A stretch of 64,000 nt of DNA, taken from NCBI GenBank assembly GCA_963933055.1, contig CAWVSY010000010.1:13210-77209 (forward strand), read 5' to 3'. Positions within the stretch are counted from its first letter, which is position 1. Each line of letters opens with the position of its first letter. This stretch comes from Oleispira sp963933055. GTDB taxonomy: Bacteria > Pseudomonadota > Gammaproteobacteria > Pseudomonadales > Oceanobacteraceae. Below, one piece after another: positions 18,035 to 26,900 of this stretch. The notes beneath the pieces were generated by a model. It did no database searches. It saw only the letters and a list, made by a program, of their open reading frames with translations, and was not told where the DNA came from. A program made the translations under genes and the position numbers.

Positions 18035-18214
18035 ATGCATAGCTATTACATTAAAAAAGCGAAGGAGTGTGAACAGGCTATTGCGCTATTGCAGCAGCAA
18101 ATTGAACGTATGAATACGGATGACGATTTGAGGCTTCAACAGCAAATGGCTAAGGTTCGTCGAGAGCTGAATAATTATCGTACGGCGGTTGAACGAGCTA
18201 CCGCTGACGCATAG
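18035..18214 (+). CDS. Small coiled-coil protein (59 residues)
   Basis: A 59-residue, highly charged helical protein with heptad-like Leu/Ile spacing (QAIALLQQQIERM and LRLQQQMAKVRREL). The start at 18035 is chosen for its excellent GGAGGGAG site 4-8 bases upstream; the frame is open further upstream but without such a site. There is no signal or membrane segment. Not recognised. It is divergent from argS, and its stop codon lies inside a perfect hairpin. Confidence 0.7.
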   Translation: MHSYYIKKAKECEQAIALLQQQIERMNTDDDLRLQQQMAKVRRELNNYRTAVERATADA

Positions 18215-18222
18215 TCAGCGGT
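18200..18222 (+). terminator. Hairpin overlapping a stop codon
   Basis: Perfect 9-base arms ACCGCTGAC (18200-18208) and GTCAGCGGT (18214-18222) flank a 5-base loop. The TAG stop (18212-18214) of the small coiled-coil gene is within the hairpin. GATTGTT follows. Confidence 0.6.
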
Positions 18223-18254
18223 GATTGTTAAGCGTTTAAATAAACGTAAACGAT

Positions 18255-19100
18255 TTAAACTTCAACAATGGCGCCTTTGTGAATGCCTTCAAAGGCCTTT
18301 ACTGTAATGCTGCTATTGCCATGTTCGCTTTGTAATACTTTAGCGATATGAGCAGCGATGCATTCTACGGTGGTATCACTGTTCATTATGTAGCAAGTAC
18401 GCTGAGGCAAAGTAAGTTCAAAATGCCCTTGTGGTGCGTCGTAGGCAAAGTGCATTTGTGGCTTCTGATCATTGCTGATACTGACGAGATCTTCTTCGCT
18501 GCCTATGTAAATGTCGGCCCAGCGTTCAGCCCAGCTAATTTCTAAATTATTATCACGGTTACCATCGCGCCATATTTGGATACGTGAACGGTGACCATGA
18601 GCAATTCGCTGACAGTTGCCATCATGCTTCTTCAGGCCATGACTGTAGTGATAAAAAGCCCCCATAATTTCTTCTGACTCAAAGCTGAGCTGTATGTGCT
18701 CTAAATTTTCAGGAAATTCACTTTCAAGTTGTTGCAATGACCATTGGGCAACCGATGTTTGATCAATGTGCTCAGCATCAATTAAAGCAACGGCTTCAAT
18801 TGGTGCATCCATGGTCAGCACGTCATCATTACCGAATGTCCAGGTTAAGGTGATGCGTTCTTCTTTAATATCGTAGCTGAGGCGATTTGATTGAATCGGC
18901 AATAACAGGCGGTGATCTAATTGATCATCTAGCCAGTTGCGCATGACTTTTTTAACTAAGCCAAAATCCCAGATCATGCTGGTATGATTTAGGCCGCCGT
19001 CCAGCAAAACAGATGCTAACCATGTTTCGCCAACCAGTCCTCGCTGATCATCAAGATAGCTAAAGTCTACGTTGGTAAGATTGTCGACGAATAATTGCAT
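18255..19100 (-). CDS. Two-half QueD-like (6-carboxytetrahydropterin synthase family) protein
   Basis: 281 residues, twice the length of QueD. The first half keeps the family segment around MIWDFG (D45-G47) and LDHRLLLP (L61-P68) but has VGETW where the zinc-binding HGH-x-Y should be. The second half keeps SHGL (H154), C163 and AHGHR (H168, H170), that is the Cys and zinc His set, but lacks the DFG and LDH parts. The two halves thus carry complementary parts of one active site. QueD acts in queuosine synthesis. The start at 19100 matches the conserved N terminus MQLFVDN; the longer frame to 19172 has no ribosome binding site. No other que gene is near. Confidence 0.75.
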   Translation of the reverse strand: MQLFVDNLTNVDFSYLDDQRGLVGETWLASVLLDGGLNHTSMIWDFGLVKKVMRNWLDDQLDHRLLLPIQSNRLSYDIKEERITLTWTFGNDDVLTMDAPIEAVALIDAEHIDQTSVAQWSLQQLESEFPENLEHIQLSFESEEIMGAFYHYSHGLKKHDGNCQRIAHGHRSRIQIWRDGNRDNNLEISWAERWADIYIGSEEDLVSISNDQKPQMHFAYDAPQGHFELTLPQRTCYIMNSDTTVECIAAHIAKVLQSEHGNSSITVKAFEGIHKGAIVEV

Positions 19101-19201
19101 GGTTTTCTCTTGCTTGGGTATAAAAGAGGGCATTCTACCCGAACTTCGCCTTTCAGCGTAGTAGCGGATCACAGGAAGGGGACTTTTAAAGCGCTTTTCG
19201 A

Positions 19202-19210
19202 TGTTATACT
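19202..19210 (+). promoter_or_regulatory. Predicted extended -10 of the DUF2947 operon
   Basis: TGT-TATACT (19202-19210) is a good extended -10 located 38 bp before the ATG at 19248. Confidence 0.5.
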
Positions 19211-19247
19211 GCCATTACTACAAGATATCTTATTAATATGAGTGTGT

Positions 19248-19724
19248 ATGAAATACTTAAAACTGGAAGATTTTGATCGTGCTTGGATTTTTCGCCATAA
19301 AGATCTTCCTTTAGCGGATGATGTTAAAGCGCTTATTAAACCTTATACCGAAGCGGTTTCTAATCAACTTTGGAATCAATACATTAGCCAGCAGGCGGGT
19401 CATCCTTCACAGTTTGATAATGCGGATTGGCCAAGTAAAAAAGGCGTATGGCAAGAAAGAGCAAGCTGGCAAGAAGCTTGGGACAGTGATGATAATACCT
19501 TGCCGGGCATGATTTTGAATCACTTGGATTGGGACGATAATACGAATGTATTGTTTTTCTACGATGCGGATCGCGTTGTCGAAACCAGTTGGAAGGTATT
19601 TAAAGAAGCGTGGAAGAATTTTTTGTTTTTTGATGATGGCCCAATTCTATTGGGTAAAAAACGTAAGCAAGCCGTGCAATTTTTGCAAAACGGTGAGTTT
19701 ATTGTGGGTCGTCGTCCAGAGTAA
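19248..19724 (+). CDS. DUF2947 family protein
   Basis: 158 residues matching the DUF2947 family known from Vibrio and Shewanella. It has the opening LEDFDRAWIFRHKDLPL, the Trp-rich middle (WPSKKGVWQERASWQEAW), and the conserved end FKEAWKNFLFFDDGPILLGKKRKQ. It is soluble and cytoplasmic, with no known function. A GTG two codons upstream (19242) is an alternative start. The stop overlaps the ATG of the transporter gene that follows (TAATG), so the pair is translationally coupled. Confidence 0.85.
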   Translation: MKYLKLEDFDRAWIFRHKDLPLADDVKALIKPYTEAVSNQLWNQYISQQAGHPSQFDNADWPSKKGVWQERASWQEAWDSDDNTLPGMILNHLDWDDNTNVLFFYDADRVVETSWKVFKEAWKNFLFFDDGPILLGKKRKQAVQFLQNGEFIVGRRPE

Positions 19725-20641
19725 TGGAGCGACGCAATGCTAAGGCCAGTGCGTTATGGATGGTTGGCGCTATTTTGGCGTTTTCTTTAACGGCGGTAGC
19801 CGGAAGAGAAGCAACAACCGCTCTAGACGCGGGTAGTCTTAAAGAAAATTTGTCGATATCTCAATTGGTTTTCTTTCGCAACGTGATTGGATTGGCCGTG
19901 ATCTTTTTATTGCTGTCTTTTCATCGTTTGCGAGGTGGTAAGCTCACCTTAAAAACTCATCATTTAAAGCTTCATATTAGCCGTAATTTTACTCATTTTT
20001 GTGGGCAATGGTGTTGGTTTTATGGTTTGGCTATATTGCCTCTCGCTCAGGTATTTGCGATTGAATTTACCGTCCCTATCTGGACGGCTATTTTTGCGGG
20101 GATCTTATTAAAAGAAAAGCTCACGCCAATCAGGCTGATAGCGCTTGCAATGGGGTTTTCGGGGGTATTGCTTATATTGAAGCCAGGCTACAGTATTATT
20201 GAGTGGGCATCGTGGGTGGTTCTGTTCAGTGCCGTCGCCTATGCTCTGGCGCATACCTTAACCAAGCGTATTGCGGGTTATGATAGTGCTTTGACCCTAT
20301 TGCTTTATATGCATCTAATACAGCTGCCGTTTGCTTTGCTATTGGTGGCATTTGATTTTTCTTGGCCGCAAGGGGTGGTATGGCTGTACGTTGCTTTAAC
20401 GGCAGTGGCGGCGATGTCGGCGCATTATTGCATGGCGAAAGCATTAAGTTTTGCCGATGCGATGGTTGTGATGCCAATGGATTTCTTACGATTACCTCTG
20501 ATTGCTTTGGTTGGTTACCTGTTTTATCAAGAGCACGTCGACTTATGGCTGTTTGCGGGGGCGCTTATTATGCTATTGGGCAATATGTTGTCATTAAAAG
20601 AATCTGCCAGCAAAGAGCCTGTCAAAAAAGAGCCTGCTTAA
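19724..20641 (+). CDS. EamA/DMT family transporter
   Basis: 305 residues with ten hydrophobic segments forming two EamA repeats. The first includes FTHFCGQWCWFYGLAILPLAQVFAI and ends IRLIALAMGFSGVLLILKPG; the second begins with YALAHTLTKRIAGYDSA. Such inner-membrane carriers export or import small metabolites; the substrate cannot be told. The ATG overlaps the stop of the DUF2947 gene by one base. Its own 3' end carries the minus-strand terminator of the convergent acyltransferase gene. Confidence 0.88.
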   Translation: MERRNAKASALWMVGAILAFSLTAVAGREATTALDAGSLKENLSISQLVFFRNVIGLAVIFLLLSFHRLRGGKLTLKTHHLKLHISRNFTHFCGQWCWFYGLAILPLAQVFAIEFTVPIWTAIFAGILLKEKLTPIRLIALAMGFSGVLLILKPGYSIIEWASWVVLFSAVAYALAHTLTKRIAGYDSALTLLLYMHLIQLPFALLLVAFDFSWPQGVVWLYVALTAVAAMSAHYCMAKALSFADAMVVMPMDFLRLPLIALVGYLFYQEHVDLWLFAGALIMLLGNMLSLKESASKEPVKKEPA

Positions 20642-20652
20642 ATAGCAGGCTC
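20624..20652 (-). terminator. Rho-independent terminator of the acyltransferase gene
   Basis: Arms GAGCCTGC (20630-20637) and GCAGGCTC (20645-20652) enclose a 7-base loop. On the minus strand a T6 run follows (20624-20629). It is placed inside the last codons of the convergent EamA gene. Confidence 0.8.
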
Positions 20653-20674
20653 GGGTGCCGTATAAAATGAGGTA

Positions 20675-21631
20675 CTAGGCTTTTTTCTTCTTGCGCTTTT
20701 TCTTTTTCGGATAAAAAGGTTCTTCACCTTCAGGACGACTGCGGAAGCGGCGGTGCATCCATAAATATTGTTCTGGATGAAGGCGCACAAACGTTTCTAA
20801 CTGCTGGTTGAGTCGTGTTGCGGCCGTGATGTCGTCATCTTCAGCGATATTTTCAAATATAGGGGAGAAATGGATGCTATACGTTCCATTTTTCTCTCTA
20901 AACTGACCAATCATTAATACCGTTGCCCCTGTTGAGTGGGCTAAACCACTGGCCATTTTAAGGGTCGCGGTTTGGATGCCAAAGAAGGGCGCAAAGACGG
21001 AGCGACGCTTTCCAAAGTCTTGATCATAGCCATACCATACGGTATGGCCTTCTTTGATATAGCTGCACATTTTCTTTAATTGGAACTTGTCGAATTTTTC
21101 ATGGCTATAGCGTCGGCGAGATCGTTCAATAACGGCATCAAATAATGCGTTGTCGTGGGGGCGATACATGTAATTGAAATCAAAGATACTATTAGCGAGA
21201 GGGCCCGCTAAATCTAGAATGCTAAAATGCGCGCCAACCAATAAAACGCCTTTGCCACGATCTTGTGCTTCTTTTAAATGCTCATAGCCATGAACTTCTA
21301 AATTATCAATTAACGGTTTATGGCTGCGCCACCAGGCGATGGTTGATTCGATTAAACCTTTCATATTGGCAATAAAAGAGTCTTTCACCATTGTTTCACG
21401 CTCAGCATCACTCAGCTCAGGAAAGCAGGCGTTAATGTTGGTGCGAGCAATCTGTAGGCGCATGCCTCCTTGCTTGTACATCATGGTCCCTAAGAAAGTA
21501 CCAAGCCATTGCTTTGCACCATAGGGTAGCCAAGCGATTAAATACAATAGGAAAAGGCCGAACCAAGTTATCCAGTATTTTGGGTGTAAGAAGTTTCGAT
21601 AATAATACTTGGGGTCTATCTTTGGCTTCAT
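20675..21631 (-). CDS. Lipid A biosynthesis lauroyl/myristoyl acyltransferase family protein
   Basis: 318 residues of the LpxL/HtrB-MsbB family. An N-terminal membrane anchor (WFGLFLLYLIAWLPYG) is followed by the catalytic H-x4-D motif GAHFSILDLAG near residue 135. Conserved FNYMYRPHDN, TVWYGYDQDFG and HPEQYLWMHRRFRSRPEGE segments follow. It should add a secondary acyl chain to lipid A precursor at the inner membrane. The tail is very basic (PKKKKRKKKKA). The start at 21631 (ATG) is chosen over a TTG two codons upstream. Which acyl position it serves cannot be told from sequence. Confidence 0.88.
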   Translation of the reverse strand: MKPKIDPKYYYRNFLHPKYWITWFGLFLLYLIAWLPYGAKQWLGTFLGTMMYKQGGMRLQIARTNINACFPELSDAERETMVKDSFIANMKGLIESTIAWWRSHKPLIDNLEVHGYEHLKEAQDRGKGVLLVGAHFSILDLAGPLANSIFDFNYMYRPHDNALFDAVIERSRRRYSHEKFDKFQLKKMCSYIKEGHTVWYGYDQDFGKRRSVFAPFFGIQTATLKMASGLAHSTGATVLMIGQFREKNGTYSIHFSPIFENIAEDDDITAATRLNQQLETFVRLHPEQYLWMHRRFRSRPEGEEPFYPKKKKRKKKKA

Positions 21632-22022
21632 GTTCAATAATTATCGTTAGAGTGAGAGCATATTCTAATCGATAAATAAGTAATAAGGGTACACATTAGT
21701 GTTTTGCACAAAAGTTGAAGGTGCTATCCCGCTATCTTTAAGGGCAAACTTTAAGGGCAAGTATTCAAATTTGATCACTGATTTTCTTGTCGTTATGTAA
21801 TTTTTTTTAGCGACAGAAAATCGCAATAAAACGCTTGCAAATTGATCTTTCCTTTAAAAACATAGACTTATTTGAGTTGATGATTCTGACCCAAAGTGCG
21901 ATCGAAAAAGCAATAGATAACCGTGAGAAAAAGCGCTTGATTTTGTCGGCTAAATCTAAGAAAGTGCGCGTCCTTTTTCGCTCTCTATTATTGTTGAGAG
22001 CCGTCTGTTTGAGAGTATTTAA
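21632..22022. other. 391 bp intergenic region
   Basis: AT-rich, between the divergent acyltransferase and DUF2750 genes. It holds an exact tandem repeat (21736-21760). It also contains a weakly supported 48-codon frame (21880-22026, starting MILTQSAIEKAIDNREKK) without a ribosome binding site; its end overlaps the DUF2750 start. I see no RNA gene here. Confidence 0.5.
21736..21760. repeat. Exact 12 bp tandem repeat
   Basis: CTTTAAGGGCAA occurs at 21736-21747 and 21749-21760, separated by one base. It lies upstream of the divergent acyltransferase gene and could be slippage or a regulator site. Confidence 0.7.
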
Positions 22023-22427
22023 ATGAGTCACGTATTAACTAAGCAGCAAATTCAATCCGTTGCCAGTATGACTGAGGAAGCCCTGTATCAGTATTTCATA
22101 CAGCAGTCAGTTGAGCATAAGCAAGTTTGGGGGTTGCGTGATGAAGATGGATTTGTTCAGTTGGGAACGGCAGAGCAGGTATGTTTGCCTGTGTGGCCTC
22201 ATGAGGAGTTAGCATTGCAGTGTGCTATGGATGAGTGGGAAGGTTGCGAAGCTGTCGCTATACCTGTGCAGCTGTGGGCGAGTCAGTGGTTGTCGAACAT
22301 GAATAAGAAAGGCGCTTGGCTGACGATTTGTCCAAGTGAATATGATGATTGCTTGGTCTGTGAGCCGCTGGATGTTCAGCGTGATACGTTATCGGCTATG
22401 CCTGTGGCGAATGACCAATTGCACTAA
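22023..22427 (+). CDS. DUF2750 family protein
   Basis: 134 residues matching DUF2750: EEALYQYFIQQSVEHKQVWGLRDEDG, then VCLPVWPHEELALQCAMDEWEG, and W-rich C-terminal strands around WASQWLSNMNKKGAWL. Cytoplasmic, function unknown. An immunity-protein-like fold has been suggested for related small families, but nothing in the neighbourhood (no polymorphic toxin) supports that here. No good ribosome binding site is seen ahead of the ATG. Confidence 0.8.
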   Translation: MSHVLTKQQIQSVASMTEEALYQYFIQQSVEHKQVWGLRDEDGFVQLGTAEQVCLPVWPHEELALQCAMDEWEGCEAVAIPVQLWASQWLSNMNKKGAWLTICPSEYDDCLVCEPLDVQRDTLSAMPVANDQLH

Positions 22428-22434
22428 TCTTTTT

Positions 22435-22473
22435 AAAAAAGCCTACCTTGCCGAGGAAGATTGGCAAGGTAGG
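22435..22473 (-). terminator. Rho-independent terminator of yebG
   Basis: Arms CCTACCTTGCC (22442-22452) and its complement (22463-22473) are perfect around a 10-base loop. On the minus strand the stem is followed by C and T6 (22435-22441). Confidence 0.85.
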
Positions 22474-22509
22474 AAAATCAATTCTATGATGTTTCAAGCG
22501 TTAAATTCT

Positions 22510-22770
22510 TCACCCTTCATCTACTGACTGGGCATCAAACAAGACTTCTGACTTTCCTTTTAAGGCCGCTGCTAGCTTGTCTTTATTGTGGGCAAATAAT
22601 AAGCCGATGCTTTCGACTTGCTGTTCATTAAGACCTTCTATATTTTGCTCTACAAAATAACTAACGGCTTCCGCTAATTCGAGCATTTTGTCGTATTCAT
22701 CAGCTTCTTTTTTGCTGGTGAAAGTCTTGCTTGTATCTCTATCTGACATAAAAAGGGTCACCACTGCCAT
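22510..22770 (-). CDS. yebG: YebG family DNA damage-inducible protein
   Basis: 86 residues clearly related to YebG: MAV.. start, FTSKKEADEYDKMLELAE in the middle and an acidic tail. YebG in E. coli is a LexA-repressed SOS protein of unclear biochemical role. A perfect LexA box (22789-22808) overlaps the promoter region 19 bp before the start codon, and an AGGAG site lies between. The terminator follows 36 bp after the stop. Both family and regulation are thus supported by sequence. Confidence 0.92.
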   Translation of the reverse strand: MAVVTLFMSDRDTSKTFTSKKEADEYDKMLELAEAVSYFVEQNIEGLNEQQVESIGLLFAHNKDKLAAALKGKSEVLFDAQSVDEG

Positions 22771-22788
22771 GGGTTTACTCCTGAAGAC

Positions 22789-22808
22789 TACTGTATGTAA
22801 GTACAGTA
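22789..22808. promoter_or_regulatory. LexA (SOS) box of yebG
   Basis: TACTGTATGTAAGTACAGTA fits the CTGT-N8-ACAG LexA consensus with perfect core (22791-22806) and palindromic flanks. It lies 19 bp upstream of the yebG start, so LexA repression is expected. Confidence 0.92.
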
Positions 22809-22930
22809 TTTGGTTTTGGCTTGTGTGTCAATACAAAAAAATGGCCAAGTCTGTGGTGTATTTGATTTTATCGATATAAATCTTGCCCTATTTTCTTTAC
22901 ACTTAGATGAAATTAAAACAGTACTAAAGG

Positions 22931-23680
22931 ATGGCTCTTGTGCTTGATGTTGTAATAACGCATGAAATGCTCATTAATACCATTTGCTTAATATGGTTCG
23001 CGATTTGCTGGGTGGGGTATACCTATTATGCAAAAAGTCGAGCTAATAAAACGGCGTGTCTTGCATCAGAGCTGCATAATTATCGTGAGCTTTGGATGAA
23101 AAGGGTCATGTTAAGAGAAGTGAGAGTAGGCGATGCTTCTTTAGTGGCTAATCTTGAGCGCAATGTCAGTTTCTTAGCATCGACTTCTATTCTGATTCTG
23201 GCAGGTTTATTAACGTTATTTACGGTGACGGATAAAATTACCAGCTTGGTTGGACAGATACCCATGTCTTTCAATACCGGTTATGAATCTGCACAGTTAA
23301 AAATACTGCTATTGGTGATCATTTTTGTGTATGCATTTTTCACATTTACATGGTCGATGCGCCAGTATGGGTTCTGCTCCATCGTATTGGGGGGGGCGCC
23401 TATGCCTGATGAGGAAGCGGTAACGGATAAAGAGCGTGAGGATTATGCCTATTATGCGGCGCGAGTTATTGATTTGGCCGGTAAAAGTTACAATCACGGT
23501 TTACGAGCCTACTATTTTGCGCTATCCGTTTTAGCGTGGTTTATTAATCCCTATTTATTCATTTTGGCTTGTGGCTTTGTGACGGGGGTTTTGTATCGTC
23601 GAGAGTTTAAGTCGCGGTCATTGAATGCGCTAATGCACATTGAATTCAAAGAAAGTAAGTCGCCTAGCGCTTTGGTTTAG
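22931..23680 (+). CDS. DUF599 family membrane protein
   Basis: 249 residues matching DUF599: a first membrane segment, then ELHNYRELWMKRVMLREVRVGDASLV, NLERNVSFLASTSILILAGLL, FTFTWSMRQYGFCSIVLGGAP and a C-terminal membrane pair. Probably inner membrane, function unknown. The AAAGG site directly abuts the ATG at 22931, which is too close; a GTG at 22940 has ideal spacing and may be the true start. It is divergent from yebG. Confidence 0.85.
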   Translation: MALVLDVVITHEMLINTICLIWFAICWVGYTYYAKSRANKTACLASELHNYRELWMKRVMLREVRVGDASLVANLERNVSFLASTSILILAGLLTLFTVTDKITSLVGQIPMSFNTGYESAQLKILLLVIIFVYAFFTFTWSMRQYGFCSIVLGGAPMPDEEAVTDKEREDYAYYAARVIDLAGKSYNHGLRAYYFALSVLAWFINPYLFILACGFVTGVLYRREFKSRSLNALMHIEFKESKSPSALV

Positions 23681-23732
23681 AGCGCATTTTGGTTTAATGA
23701 TTACAGACTTGAATCTATCTTAAATAATAAGC

Positions 23733-23765
23733 AAAAAAAACGCCCTACCAAATTGGCAGAGCGTT
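23733..23765 (-). terminator. Minus-strand intrinsic terminator without an obvious gene
   Basis: Arms at 23739-23750 and 23754-23765 (AACGCCCTACCA against TGGCAGAGCGTT, one mismatch) are followed on the minus strand by T8. No minus-strand gene lies between here and 27850; only the short spacer 23766-23966 could hold a transcript. Confidence 0.6.
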
Positions 23766-23966
23766 AAAGTGTGCGTCATGATAACAAAATCATAGCTCAC
23801 CATAACTGCAACGCGGCATGGGGTCTGTTAATTAATTGCAGTGAAATGTAATTATTTGTCTCTTTAGCTGCCGTTTCATCGCTTAGCTTTACTTATCGCT
23901 TCAATTAGCCGCATTTACTGTTATTATCATTTCGATTTTTTATTGATTAATGCCTTGGGAAAAATA

Positions 23967-26900
23967 ATGCATTCAGTTCTTCGTTCATTTGTCACCTTAT
24001 CGCTTGTCGTCACTTTATTGGCTTGCAGTGATGATAGTAGTAAAAGTTTTCGTGCCACTCAGTTACAAGGCTGGGTTGGGGCTCAAGGTTTGGATAGCGC
24101 TCAGGTTATCGTCAATCAAATATCTGAATCTGGGCAAGTCGCCGTTGATGCCAATGGTATCTATCTAGGCAATAGAGAATCAACAGATTCCGACAGCAAA
24201 TTTGTTGCGACCTTTAAAGAGGGTGAATCAACATTAATCATTGCTCGTGGTCAAGTTGCCAATGTTGATAGGGATAAAAAGAATCCTGCAACGCGTATTT
24301 TATGCCAAGTGAAAGCAGGTTGTGCTCATAACGGTTCTAATTATGGTTTTGCTGCATATTACCCAGCAACCTCCGGTTTTGAATGGCGCAGTATTGTTTT
24401 TAATCCTACTGACGGTAGTCGCAATAATGTTAATGCACTAACAACCATGGCCGCAGCCTTTGCTTATGCCTACGATGTAAACAGTAATAGCGTTAATAAT
24501 ATTCAATTTAATGATGTTTTTACCGCCTATGATATTGTTCTTGCTAACTCACTATTATCAAACCTATTTGGTATGAACGACCTCGTTGGTGATCTTCCAG
24601 CCAATCTTACTCGCCTCAATAACCTGGATGCGAATTACGCAGGTGCTCAAAATCAAATTCGTTATGGTGCTTTGCTTAGTGCACTTCAGCAATTAGAGTT
24701 GGAATACAATGCTACGAATCTTGCGGTAACTGATCCTGATTTTATAACAAAAGTAGCGGCTGAATATGTACAGGATGAAGGGCAGCTATTTTATCGTACA
24801 GAGACAACGGTACGTGAGGTCACTTTGGAAAAGTTGTACCGTATTGCGCATGACAACTTATTAGCGATAGCACCAACGGTAAGCAATAGTGGAATCAGAC
24901 AGCTGGTTAATGCAGAAGTGACTAGACTTTCTGAAAATCTAGAATTTGCTCGTACGCAAACCGCCGATACTAAAACGTCAGCCGCCGCAGATGAATTGGA
25001 TCAGCTATTGAGCGAGTCTGAACTCAGCAGTATTAACATAGGCTTAGAGAAAACCAAGTTATTTGTAAATTCTATCAATGATTTTCACGCCAACTTCTGG
25101 ACGGATGGCTATAAAGCCCAGATTGATGCTTACCGAGCAATGCTAAAAGGTATGTCGGATACACATAAAGATACTTTGGATGCTTTGGTTCAAGATTTTT
25201 CGCTGGTCCAAGAATATTATGTAACCTGTAAAGTGGGTGGTCGAGATTGTGCAGAGGCAAAGTTTGCTGATTTAGAAGCGCGCAGCTCTCGCTACGATTC
25301 CAATTCCAAAGTGCTTACCTTTGATGATGGTAACTTGACCGTTTCTCAAAAGCTGGCGAACTTAGCGGTAAACAGTTCGGCCGCTGTGTCAGCGTCGAAT
25401 GCGATTGATATTTTAATCGTTGGCACGCTAACCAGAGGGGATCTCGTACTTAAATTAGACCATAGCTATAATGATACCGCCAAAACGAGTATCAAAACGG
25501 CTTCGTCTATGCGTATTTATTACAGTCAAAAGGTGAGTGAAGTACCGCAGCAGGATATGACCATTGAAGGTTATGAGATTATCTGGAGCAATTTCCAACT
25601 TTACGATCAGACAGCGGTTGGCACCGATACTGAGACTGACTTGAGTGGTTCTTTCAAAATTTTCTATCGTGGATTAAGAGATCCACAAGTTCCTGAGCCT
25701 AATAATTCTGAGCTTCGTTTTAATGTTGAAGGCTGGACATTGTCATCAAAGATCGGTGATAAAGTCAGTGACAGTATTAAGGATGGTGAAGTGACGTCGT
25801 TGATTATAAGTGCGAAGGCAAGCAATGCCGATACTTATTATCCAAGCGCCGATACGCCTAAAAAATTCGCTAACCTTGATGGCTTTTTTACGACGAATGA
25901 TGACGTTAAAGTGACCGAGATTGATGATCTATTAACTTATCGTCTAGGGACCGAAGTGCTTGTCTTTGGGGCTAAAAGCGTTGAAGTTCAAACCATCGAC
26001 TTTTTAAATGCAAAAGGAAAGAATACTCGCTATCGCTTTTACCCTAATTCATTAATAGAGGATAAAAGAGATGCTAATGGTAATGGTAATACCGATGAAG
26101 TGCTTACTATGCATCTTATTGAAGAGTGCCAGTTAGATGAAGTAACCGATAGCGTGATTAAGTGTGGTGCAAAATCTCGAGTATTTGAAGCGCGTAATCT
26201 TCAGAAAACAATCAATGACTTATGGAAATTAGGTGCTTTCCAAAAAACCGATGTTGATGGTCGTGGCAGCTATGCTATTGATTTTCCAACTACGGAAGTT
26301 AATGGCTGCTTAAACTTAGATACCCTTGCAGGAACGCAGTCTTTAAAAGGCACCTTGATTGATCAGCAAGTTTTAGGGTTGGATTCTTTACGCTTTACCA
26401 GTGAAGTCTCTTTGCAAGATGATGAGCAAGTTACTTTACCAAGAACGTTGTTTGATATGAAAATCGTGGCGCCAAAAGAAGATAAGTACAAAATAAATAT
26501 GGCGTTATCTCATAATTTCACCAGCACCATCGCCGACAGTACGGCCAATGCGCAAGTACTATTAGGCAGTGGCACTAAAACGAATGTCTTGCGCTTTGGT
26601 TATGATACCTCAGCCGATTTCGCCAATTCAGGGACTTACTCTGTTCTGCGAAGTGGTATTGAGTTGACGTTGGCGGACGGTCGTGAGGTTGTCGAGAATC
26701 AAGACTTAACCGCGTTCTTCTCACAAACCTATAGCGATGATGTTGATTATAAAATTGTTGAAAATGAAAAGGGTCTTGCTGAACGTTGTATCTTGCCTGT
26801 CACTGAAGCATTTAAAAAAGATACTCTTGATGATCAAGTCTACTATTTAAATTACCGCAGCATCGTATACGGAACAGTACGCTTAGATTCCGGTGCGGGT

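Noticed and set aside
22943..22956. Ter-like sequence ATGTTGTAATAACG inside the DUF599 gene
   Set aside because: It shares TGTTGTAA with E. coli Ter sites, but the bases after it (C and T of AACTA) do not match and the gene is coding. A single 8-base match is expected by chance in 64 kb. Other TTGTAA words near 8551 and 48277 were dropped for the same reason.
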